This document shows positions 37,184 through 48,853 of a stretch of DNA of 64,000 nucleotides, one piece after another; position 1 is the first letter of the stretch, and every line of letters starts with the position of its first letter. The stretch covers positions 26,468,354 through 26,532,353 of the forward strand of contig NC_045132.1 of NCBI RefSeq assembly GCF_007655135.1, given 5' to 3'. A program made the position numbers and the translations under genes. This stretch comes from Punica granatum. Taxonomy: Eukaryota; Streptophyta; Magnoliopsida; Myrtales; Lythraceae. A model generated the notes under the pieces. The model ran no database searches and was not told where the DNA came from. It saw nothing but the letters and a program-made list of their open reading frames with translations.

Positions 37184-39909
37184 TTAGCTTGATGCGATAG
37201 GCTTTGATAGTGTCTGCTTGATAGCCTCAGCATATGTCCTGTGCTGATAGGTAAGGGTCGACTCCAGCAAGTCCCACAGAGATGTCTTGGGGTCCCAACC
37301 TGGTAGTAGAGATCATTCTTAACTTGTGATAACACTTTTTAAGAGATGAAACTCCAAATTCAAACAACACGAGATCAAGCATCAAGATGGCATACCTAGT
37401 TGCCTGTTGATAATGGTCATGTCAGGTATTCTCTTATCACTATCATCGTATCCCTCACCATAAAACTCTTTCGAGCTCACGTCAACTGTAGGCTCTTCTA
37501 AAGCTGCCTCTCCACTAACCTTTGCGTACACCTGTAGGATGAGAAACATAACCCTTGAATCCAGCAGCAAGGATTCAAAATTCATCTCAAGCGACTGAGA
37601 TTGTCAAAATGAAACTCCTCACCTGAGTCATCATTTCAGCAAGCTGCCTGACTGTAACTTCATTGTTGGGATTGCCAACATTAAAAATATGACCATTTGC
37701 CCTGGCAGGGTTTTCCTGAAAAAGGAAATTCAAGTCCTCAGCAACAGCATTTGACAGCGGTTACCAAGTTTAGACAAGAACAAAAAAACTCACAATCATC
37801 AGCAGAACGGCTTCAATGGCATCCTTTATGTAAACAAAGGTCCGTTGAGATTGGCCACCATCAACAAGTTTGAGGGGCTGATGACGCAGGAGAGCCTAAA
37901 ATAAAGAAAAGGATATAACATATTAGGTGAACAAAAAAGCGGAAGTGATGGAGAGGGAAAAAATAGCTCAGGGTTGACAGCAACAAATCACTTACGTTAC
38001 TGAAGCATGCTAGTACACGAGGAACACCCTCATTTGGACCATCAATACCAGGTATAAAGTCCATCCTGGGTCCAATCCAGTTGAAAGGTCTCACGATTGT
38101 AAACTCAAGGCCATTCTCTGCCCCCTCGGCTGTGACCAGCAGGGGAAAAAAATATATATTAGAGGAACCCAGTTACGTACTTTGTCTGAATTAGCAAGAT
38201 AGGGAAAACACTAACCATAAATGAGCCTCTCAATCAACTGCTTTGCACAAGCATAGGACCACCTCTGCTTTTCAATCGAGCCAAATATGCAGGGCGATTC
38301 ATCTTCTTTAAGGACATAATATTTAGGATCCTGTTACAACGGAAAAGCAGAGTCATATACCTTACTACAGACAAATGAAAATTAAGGCAAGCCATTGGCA
38401 AGAAACTAGCATCATAATTGCAAGATAGTGAAGAGGAATGACTCGAAATCTTCAGTAATATTCCATTACACAAAGCCTCCTACCGCCTTTCTAATCAGAT
38501 GCTTATAATAGCTCAAACTAGTTGAGCAGTTCAATTTTGGACCTCCCATCGCATTTGTACTATATACAGCCAAACAATTAAAGGGAAGTATACCCCAAGA
38601 AAGTCAAGCGTGTGAAAAACCAGATTATCTTCTCTGATTTAGAAACAACGTCCCCTATACTCGAAATCCTTCCTTGGCTAAATAATATCTTCAATTGATT
38701 CATATCGCCAAGTTCAAGAAGGTCAATCTGGAAGGGGGTTGGGGGGGAAGAGTGGCAGCCAGAAAAGTCACTCGTAATAATCCATGAAGCTTATTTCAAT
38801 GGTATGGGATTCAATTCCAAGGAAGATTGAACAATTTCGTCGAGACACTCAGGAGGTGGAGCAATAATAACAGATTATACATCAACATGTAATAGATACT
38901 ATCAACGTAGCCAGTAAGTCAAAGAAAGAGCCTGACCACCTCAATTTTCACTTCATAAAGAAGACAGGAGAAGATTGCAGGAACAATGTCAACAAGAACT
39001 GAAAAGAAAAATGAGAAAGATAATGACAGGATAGGAATTGAGACAGGAAAAAGCCTCACCTGGCGAAGAGGGTGATCCCTTGGGAGAAAGCTACCAATGG
39101 TTTTCCCATATACTTCACAAGTAGAGAAGTGAATGAGACGCTTGCCATTCTCCGAACAATACTTCACCTGAAAAGGACATCAACTTCAATCATTAGGCAA
39201 ATAGGATTCCATCACTTTCAGCGCCAAATCTTTAACCAAATCTCGGGAAAACACAGACCACGGAGACAAAATTACGTACCACAGGCAGTGCATCGATGAA
39301 GTTACTGTAGATTGTGTCCAGAGGACGCGTATTATAATCCGCAGGCGTGCAGATCGCAGCAAGATTAATCGTCTGCGTGACAAAGAAGACCATGATTAAG
39401 CACAAAATCACATCTTACCACGTGAGGAACTCCACGAAAATGCAAGAATCAAAAGATATTTCCCACCAATTCACATCGTGAAACCTCGAAAATTCAAATG
39501 GCAACGCTAGTCCGCTCAAACAATCCAAGAGATGCGCCGCATTATCCAAACGGCTTCAGGAAAACAAGAGCGGCGGGAATCGCACAGAGAAGGCGAGGGA
39601 GCGGAGGGGAGGGAAGCTTACCAGATCCGACATCTTGATGAGGCCTTCGAGGCGGGAGTCGTGCTTGATGTTGAGGCGGTGGAACTGTATGCGACCTGCC
39701 CAAGGGCAAGGGAGCGTGCTCGGCTCGAGGAGGTGCTTGATCTTGTCGCTGTAGACGTCCAGGGCCAGCACCTTGTGCGGCGTCTCCGCCATCAGCTTCT
39801 CGCACAGGTGCGAGCCGATGAAGCCGCCGGCGCCGATCATGCATATCGTCAGCGGCCTGATGGGCCTCCCGTCCAGATCCACCCTCGCAATTCCAGCTCC
39901 ACTCTCCAT
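37184..39909 (-). CDS. AXS: UDP-D-apiose/UDP-D-xylose synthase
   Basis: Cytosolic NAD-dependent SDR enzyme that turns UDP-glucuronate into UDP-apiose and UDP-xylose, precursors of rhamnogalacturonan II and other cell-wall glycans. Exons: 39909-39622, 39372-39280, 39167-39060, 38330-38216, 38129-37996, 37895-37794, 37715-37623, 37531-37396, 37299-37184; 394 residues (Arabidopsis AXS about 389). The Rossmann signature GAGGFIG is at 26-32. The SDR pair Tyr189/Lys193 lies in YACAK, and the STCEVYG segment is in the third exon. The sequence follows the family through to the C-terminus. An in-frame ATG at 39978 would add 23 residues not seen in the family, so 39909 is preferred. Confidence 0.97.
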
Positions 39910-40212
39910 TTGAACCTCTCTTGCTCCCTCTTCTAATGGCGGTCTGATTCTTCTTCCTTCTGTCGTTGCAGAGAACAAAATGGGCAGAGATCGGGGTGCG
40001 GTGGGGAAGAAAGGAAGAGGGAAAGCAGTGAAGCGGGCGAGGGGGTATTTATTTACTGGGTAAAGAAAAGCCAGCGGAGCGAGGGAAGGAATCCTACGGG
40101 CCGTACATTTTCTGCCGGGTCTCCTCGACTTACTCTCGCGCGTAGGTAAAAAAATGAGTTATCCGCTTGCTTAATGCGCCACATGGACCCGTGATCTGTG
40201 CAGCTACCTCGC

Positions 40213-40218
40213 CACGTG
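40213..40218. promoter_or_regulatory. G-box (CACGTG) upstream of AXS
   Basis: Palindromic CACGTG inside gccacgtggc, about 305 bp before the AXS ATG. It is a typical bZIP/bHLH target in light- or ABA-responsive promoters; activity here is inferred only from the motif. Confidence 0.5.
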
Positions 40219-40608
40219 GCCGATCTCTGTTTGGATGTGCCTATTTCATTCACGGTTGGAAATGGTAATGGTATGATTTTTTATTTTTTTAAGTGGAATA
40301 GTAATGGTTTGACTTCTTTTCACTCCCCTCTCATCGCCTTTTTTTTTTATCCCGATATGCGGATGCATAACAAGTTTGTATTAAATTTAATTTGAGTTGA
40401 ATCGATACATTAGAGAGTAAAACTCTCCCGATCTATTTTTTCTTAATTTATTAGTTCATCAAAATAAATAGATGTAAATTTTTACCATGTAGAAGAAAAA
40501 ATAAATAAAAATGATTTTTTAGTAATGTATAGGTCAACAGAAACTATGAGATGATAGAGTAACATGACACAAATATATTTATAGTATGTATTTAACGGTA
40601 AAAGTTTA

Positions 40609-40838
40609 GCGTCTGTTTGGTTTCAAGATGGTATTTTAAAATCACAATTCTAACTTAACTCTACCCACTACAAAACAAAATAATTCATACAAAGTCAAAG
40701 AGTGGGCCCTATTTATACCATTTTTTTCACAACAAAATAACATAACACATACAAAGTCAAAGGTGGGCCCCATTTATACCACTCAAAATCAAAATCAAAA
40801 TCTGATTTTAAAATCCTACTATTAAACCAAACGCAACC
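40609..40838. mobile_element. MITE of PIF/Harbinger (Tourist) type with TTA duplication
   Basis: A 230-bp element flanked by direct TTA (40606-40608 and 40839-40841). Ends gcgtctgtttggttt and aaaccaaacgcaacc pair as inverted repeats. Inside are two direct units of about 60 bp, each holding catacaaagtcaaag then gtgggcccc/t and atttatacca. No coding capacity. This is the cleanest of the related copies in the window. Confidence 0.8.
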
Positions 40839-40978
40839 TTAACGAAAACAAGTGGAACGGATATAAGCAATCGTATAAAATTAATGACATGATATTTTAA
40901 TCCGACATAGTAATATATATTGGGATAATTTTCTATGTTGACCAAGACAAAGGCGTAGATTTACGATGAGAGTCTAAA

Positions 40979-41205
40979 AGTGCGTTTGGTTTGTAAGTAA
41001 CATTTTAAAATTAGATTTTAATTTTAAAAAAGAGTTGTATAAATGGTTATGTATGCGGCTCACCATTTGATTTTGTACGAGTTATTTTGTTTTGTTGTGA
41101 AAAAAAAATTGTATAAATGGGACCCACCATTTAACTTTGTATGAGTTATTTTGTTTTATTTTTGATAAAATTAAATTAAAGTGTGATTTTAAAATCACAT
41201 ATATG
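40979..41205. mobile_element. Inverted, partly eroded copy of the same MITE family
   Basis: It starts gtgcgtttggttt and contains, in reverse orientation, the same internal unit twice: gtataaatgg, then caccattt and gagttattttgttt. The far terminal repeat is not recognisable, so this end looks eroded. Confidence 0.6.
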
Positions 41206-41244
41206 CTCAAGCTGCTTGAAACTTGTGGTGAATTTTAGAGGAGT

Positions 41245-41925
41245 GAATAAATAATTTGGTCCCTCGTATTCGGATATAACATCAATCCAATTCGTAACTT
41301 TTTTTACATCAATTGAGTCCCTCAATTTTGAAATTTACATTAATTTAGTCATTAATATATCAATTAGGTCCTCAAATTTTCATGATTACATCAATATGGA
41401 TCCAATCACATCATGCAGGTCCCTCAAGTTACAATGTTCAATTATTATGGTCCTTCTGCTACATCAATTTGATCTTATGCACCATCAATTTGATCCTTCA
41501 AATTATTTCCGTCCAATATTGTTGCTAACTTCGTTAAGACATGGAAAATACTACATCAAACAGATCCAGCGTTACATCAGATTGATCATTTAGCCTAATT
41601 TTGATCCTTTGGATATAAGACATTAATGACCAAATTGAAATAACTAATTGAAAAGTACCCCTCACTACATCATTTTTGGTTTACGTTACATCAAATTGGT
41701 CCATGTGGTAGTTAACTGCCGCCTAACGGCGTCAGTCATGAAAACTGTCATTGTCTTTGGATCCAATTGATGTGCCCAAGGAACCCCCATGATATAATCT
41801 CTTATATGGAGGACCATATTGATGTAACCATGAAAACTGAGGGATTAAATTGATGTAAAAAAAAGTCAAGAATTAAATTAATGTAACGTTCAAATCTCAG
41901 GGACCAATTTGCCTATTGACTCAAG
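41245..41925. mobile_element. Long-TIR foldback element (ggtccct repeat)
   Basis: The left end, about 41245-41330, and right end, about 41840-41925, are imperfect inverted repeats of roughly 80 bp. Both show aatttggtccct, then acatcaat and attgagtccct or its equivalent. The interior repeats variants of 'ggtcc...acatcaattt'. About 680 bp, with no transposase frame. I could not fix target duplications. Confidence 0.6.
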
Positions 41926-41984
41926 CAGTGAGCTGTCTTTCTCCATGCATGTGTTGCCTGTGCCTTTCGTACTCCTCCCTAGTG

Positions 41985-42011
41985 TATATATATATATATA
42001 TATATATATAT
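41985..42011. repeat. (TA)13 microsatellite
   Basis: Perfect TA dinucleotide run in the gene-poor region. Confidence 0.9.
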
Positions 42012-44232
42012 GGGGTTATAAGCAGCTTAATGATTATTGATTATGAAATATGTTAGTAATAATAAAGGGCTTAGGATGGAACTTTGATCTCGAAACGTAC
42101 ATGCATACAAGTAAATTTTTCACCGAGCGACTGGATCTATCTCAAATTTGAAAACTTGAATAGATAAATTGTGGAATCCAATCTAGTGTGGATGATAAAC
42201 TAGCCATGACTTCCATATACTCGGGTTTAAATTGGACAAATTGGCCAGGAATCCCATGCCGGGGCTTGGATTTAACACGAGGCGCACTCTTTGACTGTCT
42301 CAATACTGTACTTAGAATATCGTGAAAGCATAATTCGCTATGATATACTAGGTACAATTTTGAAAATTTAAACACATACATATCTATATACGTACAAATC
42401 TTTGTATGTTTATCAATTTGCGTTTTATTATGAAAACAAATATATATCTAACAGTATATATAAAAGAAAATAATGGAAACTTTTTACATGCCTTTGTCTC
42501 GGCGTAATTTAGTAAACCTTGCATAAGGTGTACAATGGTCCACTCTTATCAAAGTATAAACCATCTTTGAGAAAAGAACATTTCGTAATGGTACATATTA
42601 AGTAGAATATTTATAATTCACAAATCTATACATTGATTAAAAGGGAAAACCCAATTTCTCTGGAAGAGCCTACCGAAACATCCAAGTTAGAAGTAAGAGT
42701 CTCTGTGTTCGCAAATTTGGTTTTGTTTCCGGAGAGCGGGGTGAAGAATACGATTCCAGGCAATGTTTATTAGGTAAACAATGATTTCTGTAATTCTTCT
42801 ATTTCATTGCACCGTCATTCCTTATTATTAATATGAATCAGAACCACCAATTCATAGTAAAAATGAGCCAATTCAGTCTTATGTGCCTGAGACCTGAGTT
42901 GGAATTCGGAGCTGTTGATTAACTTGAATTTGATTTCTCCTCCTCGCCTGCCACCGCCACCGCGTATCCAGCAAAGGCAATGACGATGGGAGACGCACAA
43001 AGAAATGTTCAGACAAGAGAAGTGGACAAAACATGCGGTAATACGTGGTCATGACGGTCAGGATGCACGCATCCGCGACCCGAGTCACATGTTAGAAATT
43101 GCCTTGTGGTTGTTGCGCTCCCATCATTGTGGGAAGCTTCGAAGAGTCGGAGGTTGTCGAGGCCAATTCGAGAAACCATGGCGATTGGCGAAGACAATTC
43201 GAGGAACCAGCCACGCGACGTGTCATCGTCTCCCTTATTCTGTCCCTCGTGACCAGCCGATTGCCAAAAGCCTGTCAAAGTTCAGACGCAGCAAGAGTTT
43301 GTTTCTCAATTTCCCACTCCTCTTCTTGACAAAGACAAACTCCACGGAACACATCAAAAAGACACACACAAACATCATTAAATCTCAGTTCCAACAACAA
43401 CGACCAAAGCACCCAATGCACACAACACATAAATGACAATTGGGAAGTTTCTTCCACTACAGTGAGAGAGCAGAGCACAGAACAATGGTGAGTTGGTGAC
43501 AGCTGATACAGTAATGCCCTGCATGCATGCAGAGAAAATGCCCAGACAAGACTAGTGTCATGGTATGGCTTCACTTCCACTCCCCAAACTCTCAGCACTT
43601 TTTACATCTATTTTCCACCGACGAACGTTTTCTCTTGCAGAGCCTTCCTTCTTGGCAAAGCTTCGATGGCCTCCTCATTGTCCTCAATCCTCAGGTTCAG
43701 GAAGCTGTGCTATGTGGGGCTATTTAAGTGCCCTTAACTGATTTGGGCTCAATCAGAGAAACCCAAAACACGGCTACTGAGGACCCATTGAGGAAGGAGG
43801 AGGAGGACGACGCTGTTATTGTTAGTAAGGGGGAGGGGCAGTCGAAGCAATGGAGGTGCGTTGATTCCTGTTGCTGGTCAGTCGGCTGCTTCTGCACTGC
43901 TTGGTGGTCCTCCTCTTCCTCTTCCTCTTCCACTGCCTGCCTCCTTCCCTGACCTTGCCCGGGTTTCAGGCGGCCAAGCTGCCGGGGGCTCGGCTCAAGA
44001 GAGAGGAGGGCTTGACAGCGCGCTCCACCTTGTCGTCCTGGTGCCCGGGATCGTCACCGGTGGGCTTGAGCTGTGAGAGGGCAAGCCATGCGCCGAAGGG
44101 CGGTTCTGGAAGTGGCTACGGGGCAGCAACTTCGCTGAGATCTTGAAAAGGTCGGGGATTCGTAATGCCAATTCTGGCATGACATTATTCATCGAGTTTC
44201 CCATACATTTTGAAGCTCGGTGATTACCAAAG

Positions 44233-44420
44233 TAAGACTTAATTCTACTCACAACAAAACAAAATAACTTATACAAAGTAGGTGAGTCACATTTATACCA
44301 CTTTTTTCCACAATAAAACAAAATAATTTATATAAAGTCAAAAGGCGAGCCTCGTATATATCACTCTTTTTCAAAATTAAAATTTGATTTTAAAATCCTA
44401 TTTTAAAATCAAACGCGGCA
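44233..44420. mobile_element. MITE copy inside an intron of the PDAT pseudogene
   Basis: It carries the two internal units (acaaaacaaaataa, atacaaagt, atttatacca) and the right end aaaatcaaacgcgg of the same family as 40609-40838. It lies between the exon ending near 44148 and the one starting near 44446, so it does not itself break a coding exon. The left end is not clear. Confidence 0.6.
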
Positions 44421-45660
44421 TAATGTCTATGATTGTATTTAGGCCACTCTGCTTGCTGGAGCACCTGTCATTGGATAACGAGACGGGCCTCGACCCACCG
44501 GTATTCCGGTTTGAGCAGTTCCTGGCCTGATTGCAGCCGATTATTTCACACCATGGCATTTCGTGGGCTGTTTTAATTGAGAATCTGGCGAAGATTGGAT
44601 ATGAAGAAAAGAATCTTCATATGGCTGCATATGACCGGAGACTATCTTTCCAGAATACAGAGGTACTGTGCTCCTTGCAATCTTCAGCTTCATAGCAAGT
44701 TCCTGCTATATTGATATAGCTGTTAGCAGTTCTGTTATCTCCGGAAATTTGTTACAAGCCCACCCGTTTGGACACAGCGATAGGCTCGGCGTATTGCTCT
44801 TATAGTTGTGTCTTTTGTATGGAATAGGTGCGGGATCATGCTCTAAGTAGACAGAAAAGTCAGATTGAGCTAATGTATTTAACTAACGGCAAAAAGAAGG
44901 TCGCAGTGGTGCCTCATTTGATGGGAGTCTTCTCCACTTCCTAAAGCAGGTTGCAACACCTCCTCCGTTGGGCGGCCGCAAGGGGGCCAACTGGTGTGCG
45001 AAGCACATCAAGGCAGTCATGAACATTGCTCCTGCATTTCTCGGGGTCCCAAACACCGTAACTAACATAATCTCCATTGAGGGCAGAGATATTGCTGCCA
45101 TCAGGTTAGCTTCTCAAGTTTATTCCTCCTATGGTGTTTGGCAGGCACATCTTGTTGTCAAATGTGTGCATGAGATGGATGTCCATTTGTGTTTTATGGT
45201 GGGGATTGTTTCGTTATTCGGGCCTCCTTCACTCTAATGCCAGATATTTTTCGACAAGTAAAGGTACTAATTTTATCACCAAAAGGGGAAAAATGGTATA
45301 ACATTCGTGTTGGAAGATTCAAAGCTAGCATACTGTATTGAAAACTATTACTGACCATTTATTCTTTCTTTTAAATGTAATCCTAGAGCTATGGCTCACG
45401 GAGTCTTGGACTCGGAAATCCTCGGGCTTCAGATGCTGAAGCACTTTATGCGGGTCTGTAGAACATGGGATTCCGGTATCTCATTGATCCCAAAAGGAGG
45501 AGAGACCATTTTGGGTGACTTGGACTGGTCCCCTGAGGAAGGGTTTAGTTGTGGTTTGGAGAGGAGTAGAAGTCTCGAGTCCCCCGTTTTCGTCAAGAAC
45601 GCAAACAACAGTGAAGGGAGGGAAAGTTTCATGATAAAAGAGAGTGCTAAGTATGGAAGA

Positions 45661-45726
45661 ATGATCGCTTTTGGCAAATCAGTTTCATAATTTATGATCG
45701 CTTTTGGCAAATCAGCTTCATAATTT
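45661..45726. repeat. 33-bp tandem duplication in the PDAT pseudogene
   Basis: Two adjacent 33-bp copies (45661-45693 and 45694-45726) differ by one base (t/c at the 23rd position). The in-frame stop at 45688-45690 lies inside the first copy. Confidence 0.9.
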
Positions 45727-46709
45727 CCTTCTCGCGGCTCCTCGCACTCGATATCAAGGTATGAGCTCTCTTGATATTCGGTTTGGAAGTTTCTAAATCA
45801 AAAGAAATTATTGTATGGTCAGGGACTACTGATAGCTGCTGTTAGCTAGATCGATCCATGTTCTGACCGATGTTGCTTCTGTGGAAAATTTAGCAGGAAC
45901 TTTCACATGGAGGCACCCTAACTAAAGTAAACTCGTCATGCCAAGAGGTTTGGACTGAGTACGATGAGATGAGCGGAGAAAGCATTAGATATGTTGCAGA
46001 CAACAAAGCTTATACTTCTCGAGCTGTCATAGATCTCCTACGAGTGCTGGCCCCTGAGATGATGAAGCGAGGAGAGGCTCACTTCTCCCATGGGATAGCC
46101 GACAACCTCGACAACCCCAAATACAATCACTACAGATATTGTTCCAATCCTCTCGAAATGAAGTGCGCTCATTAATGCATTGTAAGCAACGGGAACCGTA
46201 TTCTATCCTGATCAGTCCTGAAGCAGATTATTGTGTCTCAGGTTACCTAATGCCCCAGAAATGGAGTATATGCCTAGACGGGGTTGGAATTCCCACGGAG
46301 AGGTCCTACATCTACAAGACATCGCCCATTGATCGGTGCAAAAGCATCCCCTTTCCGCATCGACAGCTCGGCTGAAGGACACGAAAGGGAGGAGTCTACT
46401 TCGTGGATGGGGACGAGAGCGTGCCGTTAATCAGTGCCAGGTTCATGTGTGGAGGAGGTGGAGGAGGAAGACGCGGTTCAATCCCTCAGGCATGCTGACG
46501 TACGTGAGAGAGTACAGGCACAGGTCACCTGCTAGCCTGCTTGAGGGAAGGGGATGGGAGAGCGGAGCTCACGTGGATATCATGGGAAATGTTGCCATGA
46601 TTGAGGATGTATTGCGGGTCGCTGCCGGGGCCAGTGGGACGGAGATCGGAGGGGATATATTTACTCGGATATAATGAGGATGTCTGAACGTATATATCTT
46701 TGGCTGTAG

Positions 46710-47404
46710 CAACTCCGGAGATGGACAATGGACACCAGACACCAACAACACTAGCATCTGAGGCTCACAGGAAACAGTTGACAGGTTTCTTTCCCTACTC
46801 ACATAGAGAGCTTAGGATTCAAGAATAAGGTAAGTTTGGCTTCTGGGATTCCTAGGATGTTCCATTAGCGCTACTTATCTGTGTACTGAGAAAAGAAGAA
46901 ATCAGATAGCAACAATCATCTGGGGGCTTTCCGTTCCGTTTCGGCATTTCGTTGTTCTGCCATTAATTAATCTTCTTGTCCATAAGAAAGTTATTGGATC
47001 CACGAATGCTATAAATCACAAGGTTGTCACATTGCTGCCATGAAGTACTCTTCTTATCCATAAAAAGAGTGCTATAAGTCACGAGGTTGTCACAAACTCA
47101 TAGCAATGTTCAGTTGCATTTTAGACGGCAGCAAGGTTTTGCCTCAACCTAGTTTATTTGCGTTGCAAGACTACAAGCTGGATCGTCTATTTGCATTGCA
47201 TGTGCAGTAGACATACTGATCGCTGCCTCCACAGTCGGACTATTGGTGTTCGCGTTTCTGCCCCTATTAGGCACAGCAATGAGCGCAACAGTGTTCCTTG
47301 TTTTAAGTTGCATGGACCATCGGTTCAATGGGTACTTGAATCGCAACCTTGAGAGCGCCGACTCATGGTCGAGGACAACTCCTCCTCCACCCTCCACCAC
47401 CTAA
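46710..47404. other. Spacer between the PDAT pseudogene and the RING-H2 fragment
   Basis: No recognisable gene. Just upstream of 47404 a short Pro-rich frame in the RING frame is closed by TAA (47402-47404). Confidence 0.5.
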
Positions 47405-47632
47405 CGGGGCAGGACTGCGTGCAGCATATGCCTGGATGATGACAAGGACGTCGTAGAGTATGGACGTCACCACTGGGGGCTCCCAGGTTGCAGGCACACT
47501 TTCCACTATAACTGCATACGGAGCTGGCTGATAAGGCAGGACTGGTGCTGCCCGCTATGTTACCGGCACATCCGTGATGGGGGTCCTGCATCTACAACGG
47601 CGATGTCGAAGCCCGGAATCTCCGATTGGTAG
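47405..47632 (+). pseudogene. RING-H2 finger fragment (ATL/BTL-like), no start codon
   Basis: A 75-codon open frame beginning right after a TAA and ending in TAG at 47630-47632 encodes an intact RING-H2 finger. The spacing is C-x2-C, then C-x-H-x2-H-x2-C, then C-x2-C, from CSICLDD to CCPLCYRHI. It lacks an ATG before the finger. Such fingers are normally the E3 ligase module of longer proteins. Either the upstream part has decayed (the TAA follows a Pro-rich stretch in the same frame), or an exon upstream is spliced on; I found none. It sits in the decaying zone after the PDAT copy, so a pseudogene is more likely. Confidence 0.65.
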
Positions 47633-48246
47633 ACATCCTGTTGGTACAGATTATTTTGTTTCCCTTTCTAGGTGATTAATATCGAAATCGTCTGACTATT
47701 GTTGGAATGAATATTGGAGTGCAAAGATGTGTTTTGCATTTCGACTTGGATAATCTATGAGAACATACTTCTGACTGCTTTATTATTCATATAGTCGTAC
47801 TAGAGGTCCATCATGTTACACATGGGTAAGTTAGAAGTTTCTGTTTTGTTCGGGATTTAGAATGAGATGTGCTTCTTCGCATCCAATTACATTAAATCGC
47901 GCGCTAAGAATGGATTTATTTATTTTTGTAGCGGGCAGTTAAAAAAGTTATTTATGACGAAAGAGAATTTTAACGGCCTCACAATCCTCGGATTCAAATT
48001 AATGGAAGAAACGTGGATCATCATCTGCATCATTCAAATTACGGGATCCTATCCATGTGCAGTACAGTAAAGTAATGTGTAATAATAAAGGAAAGAAGGA
48101 ACATACCTCGGACAACTAGCTTAGCTCAAGCCCGGAACGCAGATTGGCGATGCCGTTTTGGTTGAAATGTCTCTTTTACTTAAAAGAGGTTCTCCTCCAG
48201 CGAGCGAGCGGGAAGGAGGGTCCGACTCCGACTGACTAGAAAGAGA
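47633..48246. other. Upstream region of RMI2
   Basis: No gene is visible from 47633 to 48246. The last 100 bp, with GC-rich gagcgagcggg near 48200, is the likely promoter and leader of RMI2. Confidence 0.6.
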
Positions 48247-48612
48247 ATGGACTACAGCTTGGCAGCGCTGAAGATGCTGAGCTTCCAGTTGACGGCGGCG
48301 AAGCAGACTCCTTCTCAGAACGCCCTCACCCTCGGCGGCATCCTCTTCCAGCGGGCCTGGTTACAGGTTTTTAAAGTTTACGTTGCTCGATTCGCTCTTC
48401 CACTTCCACTTCCCCGCTTCATTACTGCTCTCATCCAAACCTCGTCTGATTTCGTCCAGGGCGTCTTGGTCTCCGTGATCGATGAGAACCGGCTGATCCT
48501 TGATGATGGCACCGGAACTATCGAGCTCTCACTCTCCGGCGAGTTCCGCCTTCGCGGGTGGCGTGCTGGTAAGCTTAGATTCAGATTCTCTCATTCACTG
48601 GTGCATTTTAGG

Positions 48613-48643
<31 letters not shown>

Positions 48644-48853
48644 AAAGTTCCTTCCATTTGATGAATGTGTGTAGGTATGTATGTGATGGTTGTTGGAGGC
48701 TATATTATCCGAGCAGGCGAGCTCCCCATGATTAAGGTTCACAAAATGGTTGATCTTTCGGCTTTCCCAGATCGAGAGGCAATGTGGTATCTCGAAGTTC
48801 TCGAGGCTTATAGACTGTTCTACCGACCATTGATTGAAGCTGAAGAAGAGTAA
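48247..48853 (+). CDS. RMI2: RecQ-mediated genome instability protein 2 (RMI2)
   Basis: OB-fold subunit of the RecQ4/TOP3alpha/RMI1 (RTR or BLM) complex, which dissolves double Holliday junctions and limits crossovers in the nucleus. Exons: 48247-48366, 48460-48568 and 48675-48853; 135 residues, a usual size for this small protein. The OB-fold strands are visible in the middle exon (GVLVSVIDENRLILDDGTGTIEL) read with short segments either side. The C-terminal helix holds the REAMWYLEVLEAYRLFY stretch typical of RMI2. A (CT)n tract lies in the second intron. It is convergent with the SAAL1-like gene, 451 bp from its stop. A functional link with RAD5A, 38 kb away, is at the level of genome stability only. 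Confidence 0.85.
48617..48643. repeat. (CT)n microsatellite in RMI2 intron 2
   Basis: Perfect TC/CT run of about 26 bases in the second intron. Confidence 0.85.

Larger units (their letters stand above)
39910..43844. other. Gene-poor region with small transposons
   Basis: The first 300 bp is the AXS promoter with a G-box at 40213-40218. Next come MITEs at 40609-40838 and about 40979-41205, a long-TIR element at about 41245-41925, and a TA microsatellite. From 42100 to 43840 I see only short open frames without similarity. Confidence 0.6.
43845..46709 (+). pseudogene. Broken phospholipid:diacylglycerol acyltransferase (PDAT) copy
   Basis: PDAT makes triacylglycerol from phospholipid and diacylglycerol in the ER. 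Similarity runs in the correct order through the whole protein. The membrane-anchor segment with CVDSCCW is near 43857, then VVLVPGIVTGGLEL (44032-44073), DNETGLDPP (44468-44500), a block from 44828, TWDSGISLIPKGG (45460), GIADNLD (46100), and the C-terminal YVREYRHRSPASLLEGRG block (46500). Damage is extensive: a frameshift near 43930, TGA (44074) where the family has Trp, a TAA at 44942, a TAA at 45688 within a 33-bp duplication, and further frameshifts near 46175, 46375 and 46660. The nucleophile Ser of the family PHSMG motif is Leu (TTG, 44918-44920). Intron positions are still visible (after 44148 and after 44657), so this is a duplicated, not a retroposed, copy. Confidence 0.88.

Noticed and set aside
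39910..39978. In-frame ATG at 39978 as the AXS start
   Set aside because: The family begins shortly before the Rossmann fold; the extra 23 residues are not seen in the relatives I recall.
43005..43436. A 143-codon plus-strand frame before the PDAT copy
   Set aside because: No family match; its composition is unlike that of the neighbouring genes, and it overlaps other frames equally long on the minus strand.
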